A DNA stretch of 34,146 nt from Heyndrickxia coagulans DSM 1 = ATCC 7050. Its GTDB lineage: Bacteria > Bacillota > Bacilli > Bacillales > Bacillaceae_C. Positions 1-7,512 of the stretch are shown one piece after another. The position numbers were made by a program, and so were the translations under genes. Under the pieces are notes generated by a model. It did no database searches and had not been told where the DNA came from. It worked only from the letters and a program-made list of their open reading frames with translations. The stretch lies in contig NZ_ALAS01000224.1 of NCBI RefSeq assembly GCF_000290615.1, positions 1 to 34,146 of the forward strand, in the 5' to 3' direction. Numbering within the stretch: the stretch's first letter is position 1; the number at the start of each line of letters is the position of its first letter.

Positions 1-216
1 AATTTTAGGAGCTGGCAAGCCTTTTTTTATGCCATGAAGCTCTGCACTTTTTTGTTGCAGAACTCTGTACTTTCATTTTGCACTAAACACCCAATTCCGC
101 ATCCTTTACAGTCTCAACATAACATATTGCTTCAAAAATGACTATCCATAATTGACCGTTGATTCACGCTGAAAAAGTAAACGGACAATGTAAAAGAAGG
201 AAATCCGCAGTTCTTG

Positions 217-225
217 TGCTACAAT
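217..225 (+). promoter_or_regulatory. Candidate extended -10 promoter for the GNAT gene
   Basis: TGCTACAAT is an extended -10 (TG, one base, TACAAT at 220-225). No good -35 is visible 17 bp upstream, which an extended -10 can tolerate. It lies about 120 bp before the acetyltransferase start. The rest of bases 1-344 is AT-rich with loose CTCTGCACTTT/CTCTGTACTTT repeats near 40-75 and no supported gene. Confidence 0.45.
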
Positions 226-344
226 AGATGACGATAAGAAAATAGAGAATTGTGCCAACCGATTGATAAATGGATTTCAGCTGCCGGGGCGAAAAGAAAT
301 GATAAAGGGCTGGCAAAGGAGGAAGCAAGAGAGGAGGTTAATAA

Positions 345-806
345 ATGGATTTCATTCCCATTCAAGTCAGGCAGCATCTCCAGTATATTCTCCCGTTCCG
401 AAGGGATTCTTTTATCGTAAGCTTCGGAACGGATGCAAATTTCAATGCAAGAGAGTACCTTGAATGGCTTGAAATGCAGCAAGTACGATTTCCGGAAGGT
501 TTTATGCTTGCGATTGAAAATGGTGTTCCAATTGGACAGCTTGAGGTGACACGTAAAGATTTTGAAGGTAAACCGATTGGCTATGTCAACTTGTACTATC
601 TTATTCCGGAAAAACGTGGCTCGGGTCTTGGCGCTGAACTGCATGCGTATGCGATGAGCGTTTTCAAAAAACATCAATTGGGGGAATACCATCTCAGAGT
701 ATCCCCGACAAATAAGCAAGCCATTTCGTTCTATGAGAAAATGGGAATGAAATGGCTAAAGCCCGAAATGGACGGGAAAGTGTTCCGGATGGCAGGAAAG
801 GTTTAG
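345..806 (+). CDS. GNAT family N-acetyltransferase
   Basis: A 153-residue cytoplasmic enzyme predicted to move an acetyl group from acetyl-CoA to an unknown amine. The acetyl-CoA pyrophosphate loop is visible as EKRGSGLG at about residues 89-96, after the beta-strand YVNLYYLIP. The usual C-terminal NKQAISFYEKMGMK segment is present at about 124-137. Full length for the family. The ATG at 345 is chosen because GAGGAGG at 331-337 precedes it at normal spacing. The remnant of another GNAT gene follows 41 bp downstream on the same strand. The substrate cannot be read from the sequence. Confidence 0.88.
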   Translation: MDFIPIQVRQHLQYILPFRRDSFIVSFGTDANFNAREYLEWLEMQQVRFPEGFMLAIENGVPIGQLEVTRKDFEGKPIGYVNLYYLIPEKRGSGLGAELHAYAMSVFKKHQLGEYHLRVSPTNKQAISFYEKMGMKWLKPEMDGKVFRMAGKV

Positions 807-847
807 AACATTAACGATAAAAGAAAAAGCGGACAGGAGAGGAGTAA

Positions 848-1099
848 ATGCATATCCGTATTTTAAAGGAGTCTGATGCTGACGCATATCAGAAACATCG
901 ATTTATAAAGGCCATGTTTACGGCATGTTTGTCGCATGAACTTCGAGAGGAAAGGGAGTGGGGAGACACTTTAAAAAAACGCATAAGCATAGCGAAAGAA
1001 ACCAAAGGCCTGGAAAAACAAATCAATTTAACTGTTGTTTTCGGAAATCCAATCGCAAAGAAACGCTACAAGGGCGCATTTTCAAAAGCATTCATTTAG
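848..1099 (+). pseudogene. Remnant of a second GNAT acetyltransferase, internally deleted
   Basis: An 83-codon frame starts at an ATG with GGAGAGGAG just upstream. The first 18 residues (MHIRILKESDADAYQKHR) look like the N-terminus of a Bacillus-type GNAT protein. They run directly into a segment resembling the late acetyl-CoA-binding part (SHELREEREWGDTLKKRISIAK), then GLEKQINLTVV and NPIAKKRYK, which match the usual QINLTVV...AKKLYKSLGF end. About 60-70 middle residues are missing, the R-G-x-G loop is degraded and the C-terminus is cut short. I infer a decayed gene by comparison with the family; a small expressed protein is less likely. Confidence 0.6.
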
Positions 1100-1118
1100 C
1101 GTAGTAGGGGGGACTGCA

Positions 1119-2345
1119 TTGAAAAACAACAGAGCGCCAATTGTGATCATAAGTTTAATTGCAGTTGTGCTTTTGTTCCTGGCAGCGGCATACATCCTAG
1201 GATTTGGCTATCATATTCTATCCGTATTTTTTGTGTTTTTAGCCCTATTTGTTCTCTGTATTCCTGTGTATGTGATTGCCAGATTCCTATCCAGTTTTAA
1301 AAAGGGAACACAAGCAGCCCCATCCATCAAAGTCAAAACAATGGATACGGTGAATGCAGTCGTGCTTATTTGCCTGTTTATCGTGGGGTGTTATCTGAAC
1401 GCTTATGGTGCAAGGGCAGGCGAACAGCTGCACGTTTATGAAATTGGAGGGCGGGCGGACGGCTATGCTTCATTGGCTCCTAATCATATCTTTTCAGCGA
1501 TTGTGTTGGTTGTACTGGGCATGGCTGGGTTCCTGATATTGAATTTTTATGCCGGCCGGGTTTCACCGGTTATCTATGTCGTGAGCAGTACGATACTGGT
1601 TTTAAATATTGGGTTTGCTACTGTTTATTTTACACATACGCTATTCTCAAAACTGGGGGATATGTATTCCGTCCGAGCATTTCAATATAGCTTATTTTGC
1701 CTTGCTTTACTGTATATCACCAAGTTAAAAGATTCACTGAATGAGTTTTCAATAAAAATGAGGAAAGAGACTGTACAGTATAAGGGATTTCTTCTTTTAC
1801 TCTTTAAAATTTCCGTACGGTATAGTAAAATGCCTCGATTGTGGGCGATTTGTTTTTTTCCTGTTTTGCTTATTGTCCAAATGGTCCTCATATTATTTGG
1901 TCAGCGGCCGGACAGCTTTATCCGTTTGTTTTTAGATACAAGTTCTTTCACCTATTCCAGGATACCCAATCCCCCTCCGGAAATGTTAAAGGGAGACGAA
2001 CACTATTTATGTTCTGTGGCAGCGAGGGGTCACACAAAAGTCGTTAAGCCGGTAAGGGCAGGGCTCCGGCACGGCAAAAGAATTCCTGTGAACCGCCAGC
2101 TGCTTGTTGCGAACGCTTTCGAACATCTACTTGAAGAATACATGCCGCGTATGCATCACTTCATCCGCTATATTTATGATAAATACGGTTATCCTCTCAG
2201 CAGGCATATCCGTACAAAGTGGTCAGCTGACCTTGTCTATCTTTTCATGAAACCTTTGGAATGGTTTTTTCTGTTTATCTTATATACAGTGGATCAAAAA
2301 CCGGAAAACAGGATTCAGATTCAATATAGCGAACTGCGTAAATAA
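1119..2345 (+). CDS. Uncharacterised multi-pass membrane protein (408 aa)
   Basis: The best start is TTG at 1119, with a GGGGGGAC ribosome site at 1107-1114; an in-frame ATG at 1035 lies inside the preceding remnant and lacks one. The N-terminal half has about six to seven hydrophobic segments (two near residues 8-55, then near 75-95, 125-150, 158-180, 190-205 and a later one near 245-265). The last 120 residues are soluble and well ordered, with CSVAARGH, RHGKRIPVNRQLLVANAFE and PLSRHIRTKWSADLVYLFMKPLEW. That C-terminal block resembles a domain of unknown function, possibly DUF6688, which I cannot confirm. Likely an integral membrane protein; no function is assigned. Confidence 0.7.
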   Translation: MKNNRAPIVIISLIAVVLLFLAAAYILGFGYHILSVFFVFLALFVLCIPVYVIARFLSSFKKGTQAAPSIKVKTMDTVNAVVLICLFIVGCYLNAYGARAGEQLHVYEIGGRADGYASLAPNHIFSAIVLVVLGMAGFLILNFYAGRVSPVIYVVSSTILVLNIGFATVYFTHTLFSKLGDMYSVRAFQYSLFCLALLYITKLKDSLNEFSIKMRKETVQYKGFLLLLFKISVRYSKMPRLWAICFFPVLLIVQMVLILFGQRPDSFIRLFLDTSSFTYSRIPNPPPEMLKGDEHYLCSVAARGHTKVVKPVRAGLRHGKRIPVNRQLLVANAFEHLLEEYMPRMHHFIRYIYDKYGYPLSRHIRTKWSADLVYLFMKPLEWFFLFILYTVDQKPENRIQIQYSELRK

Positions 2346-2394
2346 CGATCATCATCGTTTTATATCTGAACCCGGTTCGTATCAGCCGGGTTCA
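2344..2394. terminator. Two hairpins between convergent genes
   Basis: AACGAT-catc-ATCGTT at 2344-2359 is followed by TTATAT, a weak terminator for the plus-strand membrane protein gene. TGAACCCGG (2367-2375) pairs perfectly with CCGGGTTCA (2386-2394); this stem overlaps the 3' end of the tetR frame. Neither has a long T tract. Confidence 0.45.
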
Positions 2395-3029
2395 ATCTTG
2401 GTGTCCAAATGCCAGTCTGCATTTTCATCGGGGCGCAAAGCCTGAATTAAGTATAAATTTAACGCCTCAAGCTGTCCGCCTACTGCCACTCTTTCCGGTT
2501 CCTCTACATGAGCCATTAAAATCAGTCCGTCCCATATGTTCACCATAAAATTGACAATCGTTTCAAGCGGCTGTACCGGGTGAAATTCACCCTGTTTTAC
2601 GCCCTCTTCTAGAAGCGCTAAAAAGCTTTTCATGGCCCGGGTATACCTTTTTTGGAAAAATGCCTTTCTTTCCGGATTGCGCCACCTGGTGACAGAGTAT
2701 TCATACATCACGATCCCGTAAGGATTTGGCAAACTTTGGAAAACCACTTTCTGATAGGCTTGAATGGCATCCCATACTTTTTCATGGCTGCTTGCCAGGT
2801 CTTGAATGTACGTATAAAATGAATCGTCATTTTTTTCAATAACCACCTGCATGATTTCCTCTGTGTTAGAAAAATACTGATACAGATTTCCTCTGCTAAT
2901 GCCGGCTTCTTTTACGATATCCTGCATGGTAACAGGTTCATAGCCTTTTCGTTCAAACACCCGCTTCGCAGCATCCAATATATGATTTTTTCTTTCTTCA
3001 AGATGTTGTTTTGATACCCTCGGCGACAT
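2382..3029 (-). CDS. TetR/AcrR family transcriptional regulator
   Basis: A 215-residue protein of normal TetR length. The N-terminal DNA-binding domain is clear: ILDAAKRVFERKGYEPVTMQDIVKEAGISRGNLYQYFSN, with the helix-turn-helix at about residues 35-57. The C-terminal half (about 80-195) is the helical ligand and dimer domain. Its start lies inside the 3' end of the MFS exporter gene (32 bp overlap), so the two are co-transcribed and probably translationally coupled. The pair of palindromes before the exporter gene (4262-4303) is the obvious candidate operator, implying that this protein represses its own operon until an exported ligand binds. The ligand is unknown. Confidence 0.9.
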   Translation of the reverse strand: MSPRVSKQHLEERKNHILDAAKRVFERKGYEPVTMQDIVKEAGISRGNLYQYFSNTEEIMQVVIEKNDDSFYTYIQDLASSHEKVWDAIQAYQKVVFQSLPNPYGIVMYEYSVTRWRNPERKAFFQKRYTRAMKSFLALLEEGVKQGEFHPVQPLETIVNFMVNIWDGLILMAHVEEPERVAVGGQLEALNLYLIQALRPDENADWHLDTKIEPG

Positions 3030-4244
3030 GAATTTCCTTCCTTTCTGCTTTTTTCATTGCGATTGCGGAAACGGCAGCAAGCAGGCAAGTGGTTCCGCCA
3101 GAGATCAGGAATGCGAGACGGACGCCAAACCACTCTGAAAGCGAGCCTCCAAGTAATATGCCAACAAGCACAGCGAGTGTAGAAAGGCTGTTGATGGTAC
3201 CGAACACTCTTCCGGTATGCGTTTCAGGCGTTTTCTTTTGGACGAGCACATCGAAAGGAATGACAGCCATTGTAAAAGAAAAACCCATCAGAAAAAAGAC
3301 GCAAGGGTAAACGGCTTCAATGATGCCGATCGGCCAGCCGGTACCCGTACTTACCATGATACAACCCAAACCAAGTATGGCGGGGCTGATTTTTAAAGTG
3401 ATTAATTTCTCCCCTAACTTTATTTTCGTAAACAGCACGGAAGCAGTAAGCATGCCAAAACCGCTTGCCGCAATACACCAGCTCGCAAAATGGACCGTTG
3501 CGTTCTTGATATCCCTTATTAATATCATGGCCTGGGAATCAGAAATTTGCAAGGCCAGTATCATGGTACAAAAAACGATCAGACCTATTTTTAACACGGG
3601 AAAACCGGAGAGAAAGCGAAATCCTTCAGTTAGCGAGACCTTTTCCCGATGTTCTAGATCACTTTTTACCGGGCTCTGTAATGTTGGCGCCTTGATTCCA
3701 AACAGCAGGAGGGCGGAGAGGAAGAAAGAAATGGCATCAAGATAAAAAGCGCCTTTGATTCCGGTCAGGCTGATCAATGCGCCGCCTGCTACCGGCCCGA
3801 TGATTTTGGCGCTGTTATTGATCATCTCGCTTGTGCCGATTGCCGCCTGTATTTGGTTTTCACCAACAACTTGGCGAAGCAGGCCGCTTTCTGCAGGGGT
3901 GAAGACGGCTGAGAAAAAGCCCAAAAAAATAGAAAGATATAAACTTGCCAAAGCGAAACGGAAAAAGCAATCCCGAGCACACAACCGCAGCGGGCGAAAT
4001 CCGAGAAGCTCATCAGCACTTTACGGTTAAACCGGTCTGCCAGCCAGCCGGCAGGGGATCCAAATAAAATTGACGGCAGCACCATGCATAATGTAATGTC
4101 TGCCATTGCAATCGGGTCAGCGTGCCACTTAAATGCCACTAATGCAAACAATGCAACAAGATGCAGCCAGTCGCCAAGATTTGAAACGGTTTGCGCACTG
4201 ATTAAGAATAGAAAGGAATGATTTTTAAAAAGCGAATGCTTCAT
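2998..4244 (-). pseudogene. MFS transporter with a single-base frameshift
   Basis: The frame from ATG 4244 (ribosome site AAGGAGGAG) gives MKHSLFKNHSFLFLISAQTV and runs through the MFS motif A region (GWLADRFNRKVLM) to about residue 105. The sequence then continues in another frame from LGFFSAVFTPAESGLLRQVV to the stop at 2998. The break is in the A7 run at 3923-3929 (T7 on the coding strand). Restoring one base gives a continuous protein of about 415 residues with 12 expected membrane helices, normal for this family of efflux permeases (MFS_3/NRE-like). Likely a drug or metabolite exporter controlled by the TetR protein encoded at its 3' end. As written the gene is broken; it may equally be a read error. 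Confidence 0.85.
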
Positions 4245-4261
4245 TATGCTCCTCCTTAAAT

Positions 4262-4312
4262 GACACATGTGTCGTTTTTATAATTATAAGCGACATTTGT
4301 GTCATTTAACAA
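4262..4312 (-). promoter_or_regulatory. Promoter with two palindromic operators for the MFS-tetR operon
   Basis: Reading the minus strand, TTGTTA (4312-4307) and TATAAT (4288-4283) form a sigma-A promoter with an 18-bp spacer. GACACATGTGTC, a perfect 12-bp palindrome, lies at 4262-4273 just after the -10. A second copy with two changes, GACATTTGTGTC in plus orientation, lies at 4292-4303 inside the spacer. The copies are exactly 30 bp apart. This is the expected arrangement for TetR-type repression. Confidence 0.75.
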
Positions 4313-4391
4313 GACTATTTTCATCTTTTTCATAAAATTGGTTTTTTTTGTGAGCATACAAGCACGAGAAGAGGGGGCGATGTGGTTGTTT

Positions 4392-4464
4392 CCGTCAGCA
4401 CTTGCAACCGCAGCCGCTGTCGTATAAATATCTGAATGGCTATCTATTCAGTTTACGATGACGG
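4392..4464. repeat. Nested inverted repeats in intergenic DNA
   Basis: CCGTCA (4392-4397) pairs with TGACGG (4459-4464). Inside it CGTA (4421-4424) pairs with TACG (4454-4457) and CTGAAT (4432-4437) with ATTCAG (4446-4451). No gene is supported in 4313-4600. The stems are short, so the element is only a candidate structure. Confidence 0.3.
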
Positions 4465-4609
4465 AATGAAGCGTTAAATGAGCTTATATATCGTGAATAA
4501 GAGGCAAATCATGATGATTAAAAGTTTTTTGCTTTTTTTCCCGGGTTTTTTGGTAAAAACAGGAGCCCTGACTATCGAACCAATTACCATAGAAAAAAGC
4601 CTGCACCAC

Positions 4610-4638
4610 TTTACACAAGCAAATAGAAAGCCTATAAT
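4610..4638 (+). promoter_or_regulatory. Sigma-A promoter of the thiamine-regulated operon
   Basis: TTTACA (4610-4615) and TATAAT (4633-4638) are separated by 17 bp. Transcription would start near 4645, just ahead of the TPP riboswitch. Confidence 0.8.
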
Positions 4639-4660
4639 AGAAAAAAGTGAATATTTCAGA

Positions 4661-4755
4661 CTACTAGGGGTGCCCGGATTGGCGGGCTGAGAGAAAAACA
4701 GTTGGTTTTTCAACCCTTTGGACCTGATCCGGATCATGCCGGCGTAGGAAAGTAG
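4661..4755 (+). ncRNA. TPP riboswitch (THI element)
   Basis: The conserved thi-box pieces are present in order: CTACTAGGGGTGCCCG, CTGAGA at 4687-4692, ACCTGATCCGGATCATGCC at 4722-4740 and GGCGTAGGAAAGTAG to 4755. The terminal CTACT and AGTAG form the closing P1 stem. A terminator hairpin follows 30 bp later, so thiamine pyrophosphate should stop transcription before thiX. Confidence 0.96.
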
Positions 4756-4784
4756 GGATTTGTGAAAATTTTCTTGCTTATTAA

Positions 4785-4814
4785 AGTCAGGTCTTTTACA
4801 GGCCTGGCTTTTTT
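4785..4814 (+). terminator. Riboswitch-controlled terminator
   Basis: AGTCAGG (4785-4791) pairs with CCTGGCT (4803-4809) and runs into TTTTTT at 4809-4814. It is the expression platform of the TPP riboswitch. From here to 5025 there is no supported gene; CCCGTC/GACGGG at 4866-4883 forms a small hairpin. Confidence 0.8.
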
Positions 4815-5025
4815 CTGTTGGAAGGGAGGAAAAATAGCTGCTTTTAGGGCGATAACCGGAAAAACCCCGTCAATGACGACGGGCTTGTAATGAAGCAGGA
4901 AGAAATAAAAACAAAAAGTAGGTGGAAGATTGCTATAGCAGGAAAAAATTCAAATGGTTGAACGGGCTTTGGAACGGTTTGCAGCTTGTACATATTGGAA
5001 GTTCGGATGAAAGGAGGTTTCCTAA

Positions 5026-5790
5026 ATGAAGTGGAGAAAATGGCTGGGGGATTACGGACTTTTTTGCGTTACGATGCTGGTCTTGATAGCCGGCTGGCAG
5101 TGGGTCATACAGAAAGGGGTGATCCCGTCTTTCATTTTGCCGTCCCCTACCCAAATCTATGCATCTTTCATAGAAAATCACAGGCAACTAATAAATGTGC
5201 ATTTGCCTGCGACAGTGGAGGAAGTCGGCATCGGTTTTCTTTTATCTGTTGCGGGTGGAGTGATGATCGGTGTCATCATGTATGTCTCCAAAACGGCTGA
5301 AAAAATCTTTTATCCGTTTCTTGTTATTTCGCAAACGATCCCGCTTGTCGCCGTATCACCTGTTTTTATGATGTGGTTCGGCTATTCAGTTTGGAGCAAG
5401 GTAGCGATTATTGTGTTAACGGCTATCTTTCCGATTGTAATCAGCACTTTTGACGGATTAAAAACCGTCGATCCCGCCTATCTGAATTTGTTTCGGACAA
5501 TGGGCGCCAGCCGTTGGGATATTTTCCGAAAACTTTCTGTCCCGATGGCCCTTCCCCAATTTTTATCCGGCTTGAAATTATCGGTTGTATATTGTGTCAG
5601 CGGGGCAGCGATCGGAGAGTGGCTTGGCGCAACTGCGGGGCTTGGCTTTTTTAGCAAGCGAATGTCTGGGTATTTGCAGTCGGGCGCTGTTTTTTCGGCC
5701 GTTTTTCTTTTGGCTGCACTCGGCATGGGATTATTTTTGCTTATTTATGGGATGGAAAAAAGCTTATTGAAAAACAGAACAAAAATTTAG
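5026..5790 (+). CDS. thiX: ABC transporter permease, probable thiamine-precursor (HMP/formyl-aminopyrimidine) uptake
   Basis: A 254-residue inner-membrane permease with about six hydrophobic segments. The EAA loop that contacts the ATPase is visible as FRTMGASRWDIFRKLSVPMALPQ split around residues 161-183, and GAAIGEWLGA follows. The ATG at 5026 has AAGGAGG at 5011-5017. It lies downstream of a TPP riboswitch and 11 bp before thiY, so the role in pyrimidine thiamine-precursor import is inferred from context and family. By thiXYZ naming this is ThiX. No ATPase (ThiZ) gene is present in the window. Confidence 0.85.
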   Translation: MKWRKWLGDYGLFCVTMLVLIAGWQWVIQKGVIPSFILPSPTQIYASFIENHRQLINVHLPATVEEVGIGFLLSVAGGVMIGVIMYVSKTAEKIFYPFLVISQTIPLVAVSPVFMMWFGYSVWSKVAIIVLTAIFPIVISTFDGLKTVDPAYLNLFRTMGASRWDIFRKLSVPMALPQFLSGLKLSVVYCVSGAAIGEWLGATAGLGFFSKRMSGYLQSGAVFSAVFLLAALGMGLFLLIYGMEKSLLKNRTKI

Positions 5791-5801
5791 GGGGATGTTC
5801 A

Positions 5802-6791
5802 ATGAAGAAACGATGGGTAATGGTCGCTGTACTGGCGTGTATGCTAGGTGCCTGCAGCAATCATTCGCAGCAAGCAACGAAACATGCGCAAAAAGTAACG
5901 ATTATGCTGGATTGGTATCCAAATGCGGTTCATTCTTTTCTTTATGTAGCCCAGGAAAAAGGCTATTTTAAAGCGCAGGGTCTTGATGTCAGCATCAAAA
6001 TGCCTTCTGACACAAATGACCCGTTAAAACTTGCGGCTGCGAATCGAATTGATATTGCATTAAGTTATCAACCCCAAGTGTTAATCGCGCGCGATGAGAA
6101 TATTCCGGTCCAATCTTTTGGCACCGTCGTCCGCCATACGCTGAACCGTGTGATGGTGCCAGCTTCAAGCGGCATCCGCTCACCGAAAGACCTGGCGGGC
6201 AAAACGGTCGGCTACTCTTCCATTCCGCTGGAAGAAGCAGCCGTGCGGACAATGGTCAAAGCAGACGGGGGCGATCCGGACAAGGTGAAAACAGTGGATG
6301 TTGGCTATGATTTAATCCCTGCTCTGACAGCCCGTAAAACTGATGCGATCGTCGGCGGTTTTGTTAATCATGAACAGCTGCTGCTGGAAAAGGAAGGCGT
6401 ACCCGTTAGAGCATTCAATCCGGCAAAATACGGTGTTCCGGATTATGCCGAACTCGTTTTCATCGCAAACGAAAATAAGCTGAAACAGCAGCCAGACATT
6501 TTTAAAAAATTTCTTGCTGCCGCCGAAAAAGGCCAGCAATATGTCAAAAAACATCCGGAAAAGGCGCTTGCCATTTTGTTAAAACATGAAGATGCCTCTT
6601 CACCGCTGGATAAAAATGTGGAAACGAAGAGCCTGCACATTTTGCTGCCGCTGATGAGCGAAAAAAATAAAACGATTGCCGATCAGGGCCTGAAAAAATG
6701 GCAAGACGTTTCGGATTGGCTGTACCAGACAAAGATCACAAAAACACATGTCAATGCCGCAAAAGCTTTTGTCCATTTAGAAAATAAATAA
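5802..6791 (+). CDS. thiY: Thiamine-precursor-binding lipoprotein, NMT1/THI5-like
   Basis: A 329-residue extracytoplasmic solute-binding protein. The signal peptide MKKRWVMVAVLACMLGAC ends in a lipobox (LGAC, lipid-anchored Cys at about residue 19). The NMT1/THI5 domain follows, starting with IMLDWYPNAVHSFLYVAQEKGYF and continuing through SYQPQVLIARDENIPV and GYSSIPLEEA. Family members bind formyl-aminopyrimidine or related thiamine precursors, which fits the upstream TPP riboswitch. Ribosome site GGGGATG at 5791. Encoded 11 bp after thiX. The exact ligand is an inference. Confidence 0.88.
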   Translation: MKKRWVMVAVLACMLGACSNHSQQATKHAQKVTIMLDWYPNAVHSFLYVAQEKGYFKAQGLDVSIKMPSDTNDPLKLAAANRIDIALSYQPQVLIARDENIPVQSFGTVVRHTLNRVMVPASSGIRSPKDLAGKTVGYSSIPLEEAAVRTMVKADGGDPDKVKTVDVGYDLIPALTARKTDAIVGGFVNHEQLLLEKEGVPVRAFNPAKYGVPDYAELVFIANENKLKQQPDIFKKFLAAAEKGQQYVKKHPEKALAILLKHEDASSPLDKNVETKSLHILLPLMSEKNKTIADQGLKKWQDVSDWLYQTKITKTHVNAAKAFVHLENK

Positions 6792-6801
6792 GGAGCATTC
6801 T

Positions 6802-6825
6802 GGAAGCCAAATCGCTTTGGCTTCC
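6802..6825 (+). terminator. Perfect hairpin after thiY
   Basis: GGAAGCCAAA (6802-6811), loop TCGC, TTTGGCTTCC (6816-6825). It sits 10 bp after the thiY stop and probably ends that transcript or protects its 3' end, although no T tract follows. Confidence 0.55.
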
Positions 6826-6854
6826 GCCAGCATGGGATCACAAAACCGGGTGGC

Positions 6855-7095
6855 GGAACATGCAGAGTATGTTATTCGCTTCAAGCGCTGCATGTTCCTG
6901 CGGGAAGCCGCAAAAAAACCGCAGCTGTATGCCTGCGGTTTGCATGTTAAGCCTAAAAAGGGCCTCCGGGGCTTTGCCATCCTGCTGAACATAACGATCA
7001 AACGTCTCGGGCCAGGAAAAAACGCTTATCGCCTGGCCCAAATGGCAAAGCATGCGATGCGGCTCTTTCCGGAAAAAGCCGCATCGCATGCTTTG
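6855..7095. repeat. Cluster of perfect inverted repeats between convergent operons
   Basis: Four further perfect stems lie between thiY and the VOC gene. GGAACATGCAG at 6855-6865 pairs with 6888-6898. AAACCGCAG at 6916-6924 pairs with 6933-6941. GGGCCAGG at 7009-7016 pairs with 7032-7039. An 18-bp stem at 7046-7063 pairs with 7078-7095 around a 14-base loop containing TTCCGGAA. No gene is supported in 6792-7113. Confidence 0.75.
6912..6941 (-). terminator. Rho-independent terminator of the comB-comA-VOC operon
   Basis: On the minus strand, AAACCGCAG and CTGCGGTTT form a 9-bp stem followed by a T run (plus-strand A7 at 6912-6918). It is the only stem of the cluster with a proper T tract for the minus-strand operon. 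Confidence 0.65.
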
Positions 7096-7113
7096 AGCAA
7101 TGAATGGGACTGG

Positions 7114-7512
7114 TTAATACACCATGCTTTCATCGTGGTAATATTTAAATTCGAGCAAGTTGTTGGAGGGATCTTGGAGGAAAAATGTCCAATGTTCCTC
7201 TTGCCTGCCCCCAAACCGGACCATTTTCTCCTGGAAAAATGCCAAGCGGTTTTTCTTTGCGGATTGGAGGGTTTCCTCAAATGCTGCTTTATCCAAAAAA
7301 GTAATGCCGAAATGGCGGGGATACATTTTCGGGTTGGGGTCTATTTTTTCAGGGCTCAGATGGCAGACAACCTGGTCCCCGAAAAAATTGAAAGTGACCC
7401 GGTCATCATACCGGCGCGCCACCTTACAGCCTAATTTCTGATAGAAATCGGCTGTTTCATCAAGATCTTTGCACGGGATCGCCAAATGAAAAATTTTATC
7501 CGTTTCTCTCAT
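7114..7512 (-). CDS. VOC (glyoxalase/dioxygenase fold) family protein
   Basis: A 132-residue single-domain protein with the paired beta-alpha-beta modules of the vicinal oxygen chelate fold: FHLAIPCKDLDETADFYQKLGCK at the start, PRHFGITF in the middle and DPSNNLLEFKYY at the end. Likely metal ligands are the early His (HLAIP), the middle His (RHFGI) and the late Glu (LEFKYY). The ATG at 7512 is preferred because GGAGGAG lies at correct spacing; an upstream TTG at 7527 would start inside that ribosome site. The frameshift-corrected comA gene would overlap its start by 17 bp, so it belongs to the sulfolactate operon. Its reaction is unknown. Confidence 0.8.
   Translation of the reverse strand: MRETDKIFHLAIPCKDLDETADFYQKLGCKVARRYDDRVTFNFFGDQVVCHLSPEKIDPNPKMYPRHFGITFLDKAAFEETLQSAKKNRLAFFQEKMVRFGGRQEEHWTFFLQDPSNNLLEFKYYHDESMVY

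Noticed and set aside
63-79. CTCTGTACTTTCATTTT as another Ter-like site
   Set aside because: Matches only the first part of the B-site consensus (8 of 9, then none) and has no A-site half.
266-354. Direct repeat ATAAATGGATTTCA (266-279 and 341-354), 75 bp apart, the first opening an 11-codon frame MDFSCRGEKK
   Set aside because: The first copy lacks a ribosome site and the frame ends at once; probably a small local duplication around the true start rather than a leader peptide.
4955-5010. Short open frame ending WKFG just before thiX, considered as a remnant of a transporter ATPase or tenA
   Set aside because: No ATPase motif (Walker, LSGGQ) or convincing TenA match can be seen.
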